A stretch of 64,000 nt of DNA from Victivallis sp. Marseille-Q1083 (GTDB taxonomy: Bacteria > Verrucomicrobiota > Lentisphaeria > Victivallales > Victivallaceae): positions 3,400,841-3,464,840 of the forward strand of contig NZ_CAHJXL010000001.1 of the NCBI RefSeq assembly GCF_903645315.1, given 5' to 3'. A model generated the notes under the pieces. It searched no databases and had not been told where the DNA came from. It saw only the letters and a program-made list of their open reading frames with translations. The translations under genes and the position numbers were made by a program. Of this stretch, positions 25,583 to 34,336 are shown in pieces (position 1 is the stretch's first letter; each line of letters starts with the position of its first letter).

Positions 25583-26175
25583 ATGCTCCCGGAAGACTAT
25601 ATCACAGAAGTATACTGTTTGGTAGACGACATGCTGAAAAAAAGCGAAAAAACCTTGAGACGCCGTGGCCGCATCCGAAATTATCAGATGCGGAAGTAAT
25701 CGCCAGGGAGATCGTCGGCGAATCAATAGGTATAGACGAAGCCAAAGCGATTCGCCGTTATTTTCGAAATCATTGGAACCCGAATCACCTTTTTGTGGTA
25801 GGCGGCGAATCTCTGGAAATTGAAACAACAGATTCGGGAAGATTTGCGTAAGTGCCTTCTTCCGTCCAGTAGTCAAATCTGTATCGCAGATGGTTTTCCC
25901 ATGCCGGGTTGCAACTTCCGTCGAGTGAATTGCTGCCGTCTCCTTAAAGGGAGCGCTGCCTATGGATATGGGCCGCCCAAGCGATGTTTTATTACGGCTT
26001 GAAAGGATCCCTGCTGATAGACCAACATGGAATCATCCTGGATTGCAAAGTAGCTATTGACGACACAACCTGGAATATCTCCGCCCCCAAACCGGCGATG
26101 AAGCGTGGCGCTGGAGCGGCAGGAATCCTGGGAAATAACCGATGATTTTGGAAACGAGGTTGAATCGAAATTGTA
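25583..26175 (+). pseudogene. Decayed DDE transposase
   Basis: Frames in series give LPEDYITEVYCLVDDMLKK, KLSDAEVIAREIVGESIGID, RRYFRNHW, CIADGFPMPGCNF, YYGLKGSLLIDQHG and VAIDDTTW. These follow, in order, a common IS transposase family that has LSDSEV near its N-terminus, the DGFPVP segment and the YGFKGH-like segment. At least two frameshifts and a truncated 3' end make it non-functional. It marks the edge of the Rhs island. Confidence 0.65.
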
Positions 26176-26368
26176 AAAGAAAAGATATGCTGTATAATAG
26201 CATGATAAGAGAGGATCTGATTGAAGGGAGGGGAGTCCCGAGCTGATGGCCTGCCAGCAATTATTTGCCCAACCGGAAATAAGGGGAACCCGATTGGGCA
26301 ATTTGAGCAGATTTTCTGTAAAAAATTTGTACCTCGCATAAAATTCAATCAATCGTGAAGGAGAAAAC

Positions 26369-26806
26369 ATGGATCAATTTTTACGGGTGGCCTATGAGGA
26401 GGCGCTTCTGGGATTGCATGAGGGAGGAATTCCCATCGGAGGCGTTTTGGTTCATTGTGGTGTGGTTGTCGCGCGCGGCCACAACCGGCGGGTGCAATCG
26501 GGAGATCCAACCTTGCATGGCGAAATCGACACATTGTCTAAGGCGGGGCGACATCCGGCCGCGTTTTACCGGAAATGCACGCTTTATACGACGCTTTCAC
26601 CATGCATTATGTGTTCGGGAGCGATTGCGTTGTATAAAATTCCGAAAGTGGTAATCGGTGAAGATGTGAATTTTCCCGGAGAAACAGATTTTTTGCGTTC
26701 GCGTGGTGTGGACGTGACCATTGTCAACCAGCCGGAATTGATCGCGATGATGAGAGAATATATTGCTGAAAATCCGGCAGTCTGGAACGAAGATATCGCG
26801 GAGTAA
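26369..26806 (+). CDS. Zinc nucleoside/cytosine deaminase, yeast Fcy1-like
   Basis: 145 residues of the CDA-type deaminase fold. The zinc site is HGEID (His and catalytic Glu) and SPCIMC (two Cys). The layout, including AYEEALLGLHEGGIPIGG, LYTTLSPCIMCSGAI, VVIGEDVNFPGE and the C-terminal WNEDI, is strikingly like fungal cytosine deaminase (Fcy1), which converts cytosine to uracil, rather than tRNA deaminase TadA. GAAGGAG lies before the ATG. The gene is monocistronic. Confidence 0.85.
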   Translation: MDQFLRVAYEEALLGLHEGGIPIGGVLVHCGVVVARGHNRRVQSGDPTLHGEIDTLSKAGRHPAAFYRKCTLYTTLSPCIMCSGAIALYKIPKVVIGEDVNFPGETDFLRSRGVDVTIVNQPELIAMMREYIAENPAVWNEDIAE

Positions 26807-27119
26807 GAAGAATATCATGCAGCAGACAGCAAATAGGACTTGAGGGAAAATACCTTGAGGCGACGTAAGGCAGGGCTTGCAGTGCGACACCTTGTTATGG
26901 GTAGAACTCAATATTATATTTGGCGTAAAATATTGTAATGCAATTTGTTATTGTTTTATTCTCCTCTTGATGGCATGAGATTTGTGCAACATTCAGGCAG
27001 AACCGGGAGATTTCATATCCCGGCCGCTTCGACAAAGTTGCCGCCTAGATTGTCCGGGACTGAATGTCGATACTTGGACGCTGGACTGTGAACGAAACTG
27101 CCGGCGCGGCGAGACAGAT
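26807..27119. other. Gap between convergent deaminase and tsaE genes
   Basis: About 310 bases with no gene. A CCGGGA/TCCCGG hairpin at 27003-27023 lacks a T-run. A 14-mer at 26985-26998 matches 122-135 exactly. Nothing else recognised. Confidence 0.4.
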
Positions 27120-27560
27120 TTATGATTGCAGCGAAAGTTTACGGCTGGTGTCGTCGAGCTGTTCGATGGTCAGGCGGCGGGTTTCCGGCGGCAGGATGTC
27201 GGCGATCCGTTCCGACCACTCCACCAGTGCGTACGCGCCGGGATCGTTGAGATATTCGTCCACGCCGAACGCCAGCGCCGAACGGGAGTTTTCGATCCGG
27301 TAGAGGTCAAGATGAAACAGATAGCCGCCCTCCGGCAATGGATATTCCTGGATGATCGTGTAAGTCGGGCTGGAAACCGGTTCGGTAATGCCGAGGCCTC
27401 GGGCGAAACCGCGCGAAAAGACCGTCTTGCCGGCGCCGAGATTGCCGTGCAGCGCCAGTACGGTGCCGCGCGGCAGCCGGCGGGCCAGTTGGGAAGCGAA
27501 CGCTTCGGTTTCCTGCTCTGAACGGCTGATGAGTTCCGTCACGTCATTGAAAGTGGACAT
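27120..27560 (-). CDS. tsaE: tRNA threonylcarbamoyladenosine biosynthesis ATPase TsaE
   Basis: 146 residues. Walker A GNLGAGKTVFSRG near residue 40, SSPTYTIIQEY and the LVEWSER motif are those of TsaE (YjeE), the ATPase that works with TsaB and TsaD to make t6A37 in tRNA. ATG 27560 has AAAGGAAA upstream and overlaps the end of thiL by 17 nt, so the two are coupled. It is the last gene of the hisA-thiL-tsaE run. Confidence 0.9.
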   Translation of the reverse strand: MSTFNDVTELISRSEQETEAFASQLARRLPRGTVLALHGNLGAGKTVFSRGFARGLGITEPVSSPTYTIIQEYPLPEGGYLFHLDLYRIENSRSALAFGVDEYLNDPGAYALVEWSERIADILPPETRRLTIEQLDDTSRKLSLQS

Positions 27561-28446
27561 AGCCTGAATTTCCTTTGTTTGATAGGTGGTTGCCGAAACG
27601 GTCGACAACGGTTCCCGGCCTTTGGCCGGCAATCCGGCCGATGACGCTCAAACGAGTAGCGAACGGCCAGCGGTTTTGCAAGGTTTCCAACTGTTCCGGC
27701 GGCAGTGTGAAGAGCAGTTCGTAATCTTCACCGTCGCCCAGCGCCATGCCGGTGTCGGCGCCGGAGCGCAGCGGCAGCGCTTCGGTATCCAGTACGATAC
27801 CGGTTTTCGATTGTTCGGCCAGCCGCTGCGCATCCAGCAGCAGGCCGTCGCTGATGTCCATCATGCAGCGGGTGAAGTCTCCGGCCAGGAAAGCGCCTTC
27901 GGCCAGCCGCGGCTGGAAATCGAGATGGTGCTCGCTGGCCAGCGAATTGCCGAGTTCGCCGGTTACCAGCAGTAATTCGCCATCGCGGGCGGCCGTCCGG
28001 CGACAGAGCTTGGTCCGTTCAACTTGACCGAGGATGGTCAGCGTGCCGACTTCGCCTTCGATGCCCGGCGGCAGCGCGGCCAGGTCGCCGCCGCAGATTG
28101 CCACGTTATACCGGCGGGCGCATGCTTCCAGGCCGGCATAGAAGCGCTTGAGCCAGTCGTCGGAAACGCCGCCGAGCGCCAGCGTCAGCAACGCCCAGGC
28201 CGGCCGGCCGCCCATCGCGGCGATGTCGCTTAAGTTGCGCTTCAGCAGCTTGGCGCCGATGCGCTCCGGCTCGGTGCGCTGTCGGTAATAATGGACGTCG
28301 CCGATCAGTTGGTCGACCGCCGCCAGCAGCAGTTCCGTGCCGCCGGAGTCGATGGCGGCGCAATCGTCGCCCGGCGGCACGACGACGTCCGGCCGTTGCC
28401 GCAGCGTCGGCAGAATTTCGCGGAGCAGTTGCAGTTCGTCCGCCAT
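27544..28446 (-). CDS. thiL: Thiamine-monophosphate kinase
   Basis: 300 residues. ThiL phosphorylates thiamine monophosphate to the pyrophosphate cofactor. Conserved pieces are PPGDDCAAID, the GDVHYY segment, CGGDLAALP, MMDISDGLLLDAQRLA and GEDYELLFTLP. ATG 28446 overlaps the hisA stop in a TGATG arrangement. A longer frame upstream of this ATG is antisense-like noise in another reading frame of hisA. TPP made here would serve enzymes such as NifJ. Confidence 0.92.
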   Translation of the reverse strand: MADELQLLREILPTLRQRPDVVVPPGDDCAAIDSGGTELLLAAVDQLIGDVHYYRQRTEPERIGAKLLKRNLSDIAAMGGRPAWALLTLALGGVSDDWLKRFYAGLEACARRYNVAICGGDLAALPPGIEGEVGTLTILGQVERTKLCRRTAARDGELLLVTGELGNSLASEHHLDFQPRLAEGAFLAGDFTRCMMDISDGLLLDAQRLAEQSKTGIVLDTEALPLRSGADTGMALGDGEDYELLFTLPPEQLETLQNRWPFATRLSVIGRIAGQRPGTVVDRFGNHLSNKGNSGYVHFQ

Positions 28447-29207
28447 CAGCGCTCCTGCCAGGCCGCCTGCACGACCGCCGAATAGGCGAGGGGACCGCCG
28501 AACAGGTCCAGTGCGGAACCGACGGTGAAATGAATTTTGCCGTGACCGGCCTGCCGGATCTGTTCGATGTCCTCCAGGGTGCGGATGCCGCCGGCATAAA
28601 CGCAGTCGATCGGCGAGTATTCCGCCATCTGCCGCAGCAGCACCGTGTCGATGCCGGCCTGTTTGCCTTCGACGTCGACGGCGTGGATCAAAAATTCCGT
28701 GCAGTAATCGGCCAGGAAACGCAGCAATTCCCGGTCGATTTTGCAGCGGGTGAATTTCTGCCAGCGGTCGGTGACGATATAGTAGCCGTCCTCCCGTTTC
28801 CGGCAGCTCAAATCGAGCACCAGCCTTTCCCGGCCGGCAATCCGGAAGATTTCCTGCAGGTTGTCGCGTTTCAGTTCGCCGTCGGCAAAGATGTAACTGG
28901 TCAAAATTACCTGGGACGCCCCGCGGTCCAGCCATTCGGCCGCGTTGCCGGCGCGGATGCCGCCGCCGACCTGCAAATGACCCGGCCAGGCGTCCAGCGC
29001 ACGGCGGGCCGCCTCTTCGTTGCCGGCCCCGAGCATGATGATGTGACCGCCATCCAATTGGTCGCGCCGGTACAATTCGGCGTAAAAGGCGCTGTCGTGT
29101 CCGGACTCGAAGTTGGTAGTCAGGCTGCTGTCGTCATCGGTCAGGGTGGAACCGACGATTTGTTTGACTTTGCCGCCGTGTAAATCGATACATGGTCTGA
29201 ATTGCAT
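28446..29207 (-). CDS. hisA: Phosphoribosylformimino-5-aminoimidazole carboxamide ribotide isomerase, eukaryote-type
   Basis: 253 residues of the (beta/alpha)8 HisA family, fourth step of histidine synthesis. The first catalytic Asp is in RPCIDLHGGKVKQIVG, the second in LIHAVDVEGKQAGID, and CVYAGGIRTLEDIE binds phosphate. The pattern KVKQIVG, the SxHDSAFYAELY-like segment, GGHIIMLG and LDLSCRK is that of yeast HIS6 and plant enzymes, not the usual bacterial HisA. No other his genes are in the window. It heads a tight run with thiL and tsaE. Confidence 0.9.
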   Translation of the reverse strand: MQFRPCIDLHGGKVKQIVGSTLTDDDSSLTTNFESGHDSAFYAELYRRDQLDGGHIIMLGAGNEEAARRALDAWPGHLQVGGGIRAGNAAEWLDRGASQVILTSYIFADGELKRDNLQEIFRIAGRERLVLDLSCRKREDGYYIVTDRWQKFTRCKIDRELLRFLADYCTEFLIHAVDVEGKQAGIDTVLLRQMAEYSPIDCVYAGGIRTLEDIEQIRQAGHGKIHFTVGSALDLFGGPLAYSAVVQAAWQER

Positions 29208-29403
29208 GTGGTTATCCCGCTGTTAAAAAAAACTTCGTAAAATATACCCCGTTTCCCGGCAAAAAGAAAATGAATCTCCGGAAAAAATCACTGCCGGCAA
29301 CAATGAGGAACGAAGAAAATCCCCAAAACGGGCGTATCCTCCCAACATCGCTGCACGATCCCATCCGAAGCGCCCTCTGAAACCGGAATGGTAAAATTCC
29401 CCG

Positions 29404-29883
29404 TTAGGACAACACCTTGGTCATCCAGGTGATTTCCAGCGCGACGTCTTCCGGCGGTTGGACGGCATCAACCGTGAAGCCGAAGTGCCGATAAAATTCC
29501 AGCCCCGTCCGGCTGCTTGGCACCTGCAATTGCCGGAGTTTTCGCTGTCTGGCCGTATCGACCAGGAAATGCAGCAGTTGTCTGCCCAGCCCTTTGCCGT
29601 GCAGCTCCGGCCGGACGAAGAAATTGGAAAGGCAGATTCTGGGGTGGCCCTGGCGGCCGAAATCCACCAGCGAACCGGTGCTGCCGAGGTGGCCGGCGAT
29701 GTTGCCGGCCACATACATCTCCCGCCAGGAGAATTCCTGCCGCAATCGGTCGGCGCTGGAATGTTGTTTGCAGAACTCCCGTACCGGCAACGAGTGTTCC
29801 GGCATCGCCCGGTCGAAATTGTCCGCGATGATTGCGGCGATTTCTTCGATGTCCTCCAGGGTGGCGCGGCGAATTTTATACAT
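29404..29883 (-). CDS. GNAT-family N-acetyltransferase
   Basis: 159 residues with the GNAT fold. MYKIRRATLEDIEEIAAII opens the domain and FFVRPELHGKGLGRQLLHFL is the acetyl-CoA-binding motif A (the RxxGxG/A-type loop HGKGLG). ATG 29883 has GGAGGTCACT directly upstream; the longer upstream frame is not supported. The acceptor is unknown. It lies downstream of nifJ but beyond a terminator. Confidence 0.85.
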   Translation of the reverse strand: MYKIRRATLEDIEEIAAIIADNFDRAMPEHSLPVREFCKQHSSADRLRQEFSWREMYVAGNIAGHLGSTGSLVDFGRQGHPRICLSNFFVRPELHGKGLGRQLLHFLVDTARQRKLRQLQVPSSRTGLEFYRHFGFTVDAVQPPEDVALEITWMTKVLS

Positions 29884-30052
29884 AGTGACCTCCAATTGTT
29901 TCCCCGAAAAGTTGCCTTCCTTCGGCCCCGGGCCTCGGAACTTTGGGCATTCGCCCCAAGCAGAGGGTACTTTTCGGAGGCCCCGGCTCTGCGGCATTCC
30001 GTTCGGCTTCGCCGTACTCATGCCTTCAAGTGGGCGTTGACGTTCAGACCTC

Positions 30053-30101
30053 TGAAAATGAAAAAGCGTAAAAGAAGAATTGCCATCTCCTTTTACGCTT
30101 T
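30053..30101 (-). terminator. Rho-independent terminator of nifJ
   Basis: AAAGCGTAAAAG (30063-30074) and CTTTTACGCTTT (30090-30101) form a perfect 12-bp stem with a 15-nt loop, followed on the minus strand by a T-rich tail. It lies 53 nt past the nifJ stop. Confidence 0.75.
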
Positions 30102-30153
30102 GAATTTTTCAAGGCGGCGGAGAAATTGGCAATTCCTCCGCCATCGTTTCCGA

Positions 30154-33100
30154 TTACATCAGATTGCCGAGGTTCTTGAAGAATTCCATGCGGCGTTTGG
30201 CATCGGCTTCCGCCTCCGCGTATACCTCATCGGCTTCGGTCGGGGCGACCTTCTGCAGCGATGCATAACGGCGTTCGCTCTTGATGAAGTCCATGAAGCT
30301 CTGAGTTGCCTCCTTGGTTTCCCAGGTGAACGGTTTTTCCGCATTGTTCGGGTTGAACCGGTAGAGCGGCCAGTAGCCGGCGTCCACGGCGCGTTTCTCT
30401 TCGACCTGGCTCATCCGCATGTCGCCCTTGATCCCGTGGGCGATGCACGGCGCGTAGGCCAGAATGATCGACGGACCCTGGTGCGCTTCCGCTTCCTGGA
30501 TCGCCTTCAGCGTCTGCTGGCGGTTGGCGCCCATCGCGATGGAGGCGACGTAGACGTTGCCGTAGCTCATGCACATGAATCCGAGATTTTTCTTGGTCAG
30601 CCGTTTGCCGGCGGCGGCGAACAACGCCACCGCGCCGATCGGCGTGGATTTCGAAGCCTGGCCGCCGGTGTTGGAATACACTTCGGTGTCCAGCACCAGG
30701 ATGTTGACGTTGCGGTCCTGGGCGACGACGTGATCGAGGCCGCCGAAACCGATGTCATAGGCCCAGCCGTCGCCGCCGAGAATCCAGACGGATTTGTCGA
30801 CGAAGTAATCTTTGAGCTCGAACATCTTGGACAGGACGTCCCTGAGTTCGCCTTCGCTCTTTTCGATCGCCTTCGGCAGGATTTCACCGATCTTGTTCTG
30901 GAGGGCGATGGCATCGGCATCGGTCTTGTCGAAATTGGCGGCGGCCGTTTCCAGCATACCTTTGAATTCGTCGCAGCAGACGCCGAGTTCAAGCGCCCGC
31001 TTGACCAGCGACATCAACTGTTTGCGGTTGGTGTCGACGGCGATGCGCATACCGAAGCCGTATTCGGCGTTGTCTTCAAAGAGCGAATTCGCCCAGGCCG
31101 GACCGCGGCCGGACTTGTCTTTGCAGTACGGCAGCGACGGGAACGAACCGCCGTAGATCGACGAACAGCCGGTGGCGTTCGCGACGATCATCCGGTTGCC
31201 GAACAACTGGGAAACCAGCTTGACGTACGGCGTTTCACCGCAACCGGCGCAGGCGCCGCTGAATTCGAAATACGGCATCAGGAACTGCGACCCCTTGACC
31301 GTATCGATCGAAGCGCCTTCGGTCAGATTGTCCGGCAGTTGCTCGAAGAATTCGGCATTTTCGTCCTGGCCGGCCTTGCGGGCATCCGGCAGATGAACGA
31401 AGCTCAACGCCTTTTCCTTGGCCGGGCAGGTTTCGATACAGACGCCGCAGCCGGTGCAGTCTTCGCAATAAACTTGAATGCGATACTGCAAATTGGAGCT
31501 GTTCTTGGTCTTGGACGGCACCGTTTCGAAGGTCGCCGGCTTGCCGGCCAGGTCTTCCGGCCGGATCTGCTTGGCGCGGATCACGGCGTGCGGACAGGCC
31601 ATGACGCACTGGTTGCACTGGATGCACTTCGAAGAATCCCACTGCGGGACCATCGGCGCGATACCGCGTTTTTCCAGCTTGCTGGTCGCCGTCGGCATCG
31701 AACCGTCGTAGGACATCGCCGAAACCGGAATGGCGTCGCCCTGCTGGTGGATAATCGGCTTCATCAGCGTGTTGGCGAAAACGCCGGCGGCTTCGCTGAT
31801 CAGGACCGGAGCCTTGTAGGATTCGGTAATCGCTTCCACCGTCGCCGGCACCGGCACTTTTTCCAGGTTGGCCAGCGCGTTGTCGACGCACTTGATATTC
31901 TTGGCAACGACTTCGTCGCCTTTTTTCTTGAAGGTCTTTTCGATCGCTTTCTTGATATAGCCGATCGCTTCATCCTGCGGGATGATGTTGGCCAGCGCGA
32001 AGAAACAGACCTGCATGACCGTGTTGATCCGGGCGCCGAGGCCGGCCGCCATCGAAATCTTCAACGCATCGATCGTATAGACTTTGATCTGCTTCCTGAT
32101 GATGGTTTCCTGCATGTCGCGGGTGAAGCTGGCGAACACTTTATCGGCCGGCAGTTCGCTGTTCAGCAGGAAGGTGCCGCCTTCCTTGATGCCGGAGAGC
32201 ATGTCGTAACGGCCGATGTAAGCGGCGTTGTGGCAGGCGACGAAGTTCGGGCTGGTCACCGCGTATTCCGACTTGATCGGGCTGTTGCCGAAACGCAGGT
32301 TGGAAATGGTGATGCCGCCGGATTTCTTGGAGTCGTACTGGAAGTAGGCCTGGACGTACTTGTTGGTATTGTCGCCGATGATTTTGATCGAGTTCTTGTT
32401 GGAACCGACCGTACCGTCGGCGCCCAGTCCCCAGAACATGCAACTGGTGGCGTCCGTCGGTTCGGAGATGATCTCTTCGGTGATCGGCAGCGAGAGATGG
32501 GTGACGTCGTCGTTGATGCCGACGGTGAAATTGTGGGTGCATTTGCCGGCCAGGTGCTGGTAGACGGCGTTGACCATCGACGGCGTGAACTCCTTGCTCG
32601 CCAGACCGTAGCGGCCGCCGATCACCTTGATATCGGAACCGGCCAGCGCGCTCTGGACGTCGAGGAACAACGGTTCGGCCAGCGAGCCCGGCTCTTTCAG
32701 GCGATCCAGCACGGCGATGCGTTTGACGCTCTTCGGCAGCGCCTTGAGGAAGTAGTCGACCGAAAACGGCCGGTACAAACGGACTTTCAACAGGCCGTAT
32801 TTACCGCCCCTGGCGTTGAGGTAATCGATGGTCTCTTCGATGGTTTCGCAGCCGGAACCCATCGCGATGATGATATTCTCGGCATCGGCAGCGCCGACGT
32901 AATCGAAGAGGTGCAGTTGCCGGCCGGTCACTTTGGCCAGCTCATCCATATAGTGCTGGACGGTCGCCGGCAGGTCGGCGTACTGCCGGTTGGTCGTTTC
33001 GCGGCCCTGGAAGTAGACGTCCGGATTCTGCGCCGCCATTTTGGCGTACGGCGCTTCCGGACGCAAAGCGCGGTTGCGGAACCGCTCGACGTCCTTCATG

Positions 33101-33687
33101 TCGAGCAGCGATTTCATATCGGCGTAATCGAGCAGTTCGATTTTCTGGATTTCATGCGAGGTACGGAAACCGTCGAAGAAGCTCAGGAAAGGAATTTCGC
33201 TATGCAGAGCGGACAAATGCGCGACGATCGCCAGGTCATGGGTTTCCTGGATCGAGGCGGCCGACGTCATCGCGAAACCGGTGCTCCGGCAGCTCATCAC
33301 GTCGGAATGGTCGCCGAAGATCGACAGCGACTGGGCGGCCAGCGCCCGGGCGGAAACATGGAAGACGGTCGGCAGCATTTCGCCGGCGATCTTGTACATG
33401 TTCGGAATCATCAGCAGCAAACCCTGGGAGGCGGTGAAGGTGGTGGTCAGCGCACCGGCGCTCAACGAACCGTGGACGGCTCCGGCGGCACCCGCTTCGG
33501 ACTGCATTTCGACAACCTCAACTTTTTCGCCGAACATGTTCTTCTGGCCCATGCTGGCCCATTGGTCGGCATACTCGCCCATCGTCGAGGACGGGGTGAT
33601 CGGATAGATCGCCGCGACTTCGCTGAACGCGTAAGCGACGTATGCAGCCGCGTAATTCCCGTCGATGGTCTGCATTTTTTTGCCCAT
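30154..33687 (-). CDS. nifJ: Pyruvate:ferredoxin (flavodoxin) oxidoreductase
   Basis: About 1177 residues, the full-length single-chain enzyme that oxidises pyruvate to acetyl-CoA and CO2 and reduces ferredoxin. Domain I starts AFSEVAAIYPITPSS. Two 4Fe-4S motifs are CIQCNQCVMACP (near 690) and CEDCTGCGVCIETCP (near 747). The TPP domain has ACAGCGETPY and GDGWAYDIGFGG (near 972), and EVYSNTGGQASKSTP is typical of the family. ATG 33687 is chosen because GGAGG lies about ten bases upstream. This implies an anaerobic, ferredoxin-based metabolism. The gene is monocistronic, with terminators on both sides. Confidence 0.95.
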   Translation of the reverse strand: MGKKMQTIDGNYAAAYVAYAFSEVAAIYPITPSSTMGEYADQWASMGQKNMFGEKVEVVEMQSEAGAAGAVHGSLSAGALTTTFTASQGLLLMIPNMYKIAGEMLPTVFHVSARALAAQSLSIFGDHSDVMSCRSTGFAMTSAASIQETHDLAIVAHLSALHSEIPFLSFFDGFRTSHEIQKIELLDYADMKSLLDMKDVERFRNRALRPEAPYAKMAAQNPDVYFQGRETTNRQYADLPATVQHYMDELAKVTGRQLHLFDYVGAADAENIIIAMGSGCETIEETIDYLNARGGKYGLLKVRLYRPFSVDYFLKALPKSVKRIAVLDRLKEPGSLAEPLFLDVQSALAGSDIKVIGGRYGLASKEFTPSMVNAVYQHLAGKCTHNFTVGINDDVTHLSLPITEEIISEPTDATSCMFWGLGADGTVGSNKNSIKIIGDNTNKYVQAYFQYDSKKSGGITISNLRFGNSPIKSEYAVTSPNFVACHNAAYIGRYDMLSGIKEGGTFLLNSELPADKVFASFTRDMQETIIRKQIKVYTIDALKISMAAGLGARINTVMQVCFFALANIIPQDEAIGYIKKAIEKTFKKKGDEVVAKNIKCVDNALANLEKVPVPATVEAITESYKAPVLISEAAGVFANTLMKPIIHQQGDAIPVSAMSYDGSMPTATSKLEKRGIAPMVPQWDSSKCIQCNQCVMACPHAVIRAKQIRPEDLAGKPATFETVPSKTKNSSNLQYRIQVYCEDCTGCGVCIETCPAKEKALSFVHLPDARKAGQDENAEFFEQLPDNLTEGASIDTVKGSQFLMPYFEFSGACAGCGETPYVKLVSQLFGNRMIVANATGCSSIYGGSFPSLPYCKDKSGRGPAWANSLFEDNAEYGFGMRIAVDTNRKQLMSLVKRALELGVCCDEFKGMLETAAANFDKTDADAIALQNKIGEILPKAIEKSEGELRDVLSKMFELKDYFVDKSVWILGGDGWAYDIGFGGLDHVVAQDRNVNILVLDTEVYSNTGGQASKSTPIGAVALFAAAGKRLTKKNLGFMCMSYGNVYVASIAMGANRQQTLKAIQEAEAHQGPSIILAYAPCIAHGIKGDMRMSQVEEKRAVDAGYWPLYRFNPNNAEKPFTWETKEATQSFMDFIKSERRYASLQKVAPTEADEVYAEAEADAKRRMEFFKNLGNLM

Positions 33688-33784
33688 TTTCTCATTACCT
33701 CCAGAGCTTATTGGCATCTAATAAATCGACTATGTCCGACGAAACGAAAAATGCCCCGCCGGCCACAAAACAAAAATCGGTCTT

Positions 33785-33842
33785 AAAAAATACACCCGGA
33801 CGACCTTTTTTTCAAACGATCCTTTGAAAAATGTCATCCGGG
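33785..33842 (-). terminator. Terminator with nested stems after the lipoprotein gene
   Basis: Outer arms CCCGGA-C-GAC (33795-33804) and GTC-A-TCCGGG (33833-33842) enclose a perfect inner stem TTTTTCAAA/TTTGAAAAA (33808-33831). On the minus strand a T-run follows. It begins 26 nt after the lipoprotein stop. Confidence 0.65.
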
Positions 33843-33867
33843 AAGGAACGGTCGAACGGAACGGTAG

Positions 33868-34263
33868 TTATTTGACCGCCGTGCCGGAAATTTGTACTTC
33901 GCGATAGCTGAAGAGCAGCGTGTACCAGACCCAGTTCGAATCCATCCGCGAGCTCAGATTGATCACCTTGCTGGCGCCCTGCGCCCGGGCGACCTTGTTC
34001 ATCTGCAGCAGCGCTTTGTCCAGCGTCACCGTGTCGGTGAAAATCGCGCAACTGTTGCTGCGTCCGACACTGCCGGTCAGGATCGGAATGCCGAAGAAAT
34101 AATACCCGTAGATTGTCGAATTCAAATGGGAAATCGCCTGGGTGGGAGTGGCCGCCACGCCGAGCGCGTTGAAACTCGAAGCGCTCTCCACGGAACTGCA
34201 GCCGGTGGCAATGCCCAACAGCGAAACTGCCGCCAGCAGCGGCAACGTCCATCTTTTTATCAT
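33868..34263 (-). CDS. Small lipoprotein
   Basis: 131 residues. The signal peptide MIKRWTLPLLAAVSLLG leads to a lipobox ending GIATGCSS, so Cys22 or so would be lipidated and the protein anchored in a membrane facing the periplasm. The mature part contains FTDTVTLDKALLQMNKVARAQGASKVINLSS and resembles the TRL-like family of small lipoproteins of unknown role. ATG 34263 has a GGAG upstream; a longer frame is not supported. Confidence 0.75.
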   Translation of the reverse strand: MIKRWTLPLLAAVSLLGIATGCSSVESASSFNALGVAATPTQAISHLNSTIYGYYFFGIPILTGSVGRSNSCAIFTDTVTLDKALLQMNKVARAQGASKVINLSSRMDSNWVWYTLLFSYREVQISGTAVK

Positions 34264-34336
34264 CTCATTTTCTCCGTTGTGATTGTTGGTGCGGTAAACA
34301 ATAGTCCGTCTTGCACCGGCTTGCAAGTTTTTTCGT

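Noticed and set aside
27003-27023. CCGGGA/TCCCGG hairpin as terminator for the deaminase gene
   Set aside because: Short stem without T-run and about 200 nt from the stop; not enough to call.
29458-33786. 1442-codon open frame on the plus strand
   Set aside because: It is antisense to nifJ, whose motifs and terminator are clear; the frame has the Arg/Gly/Asp-biased composition of an antisense shadow.
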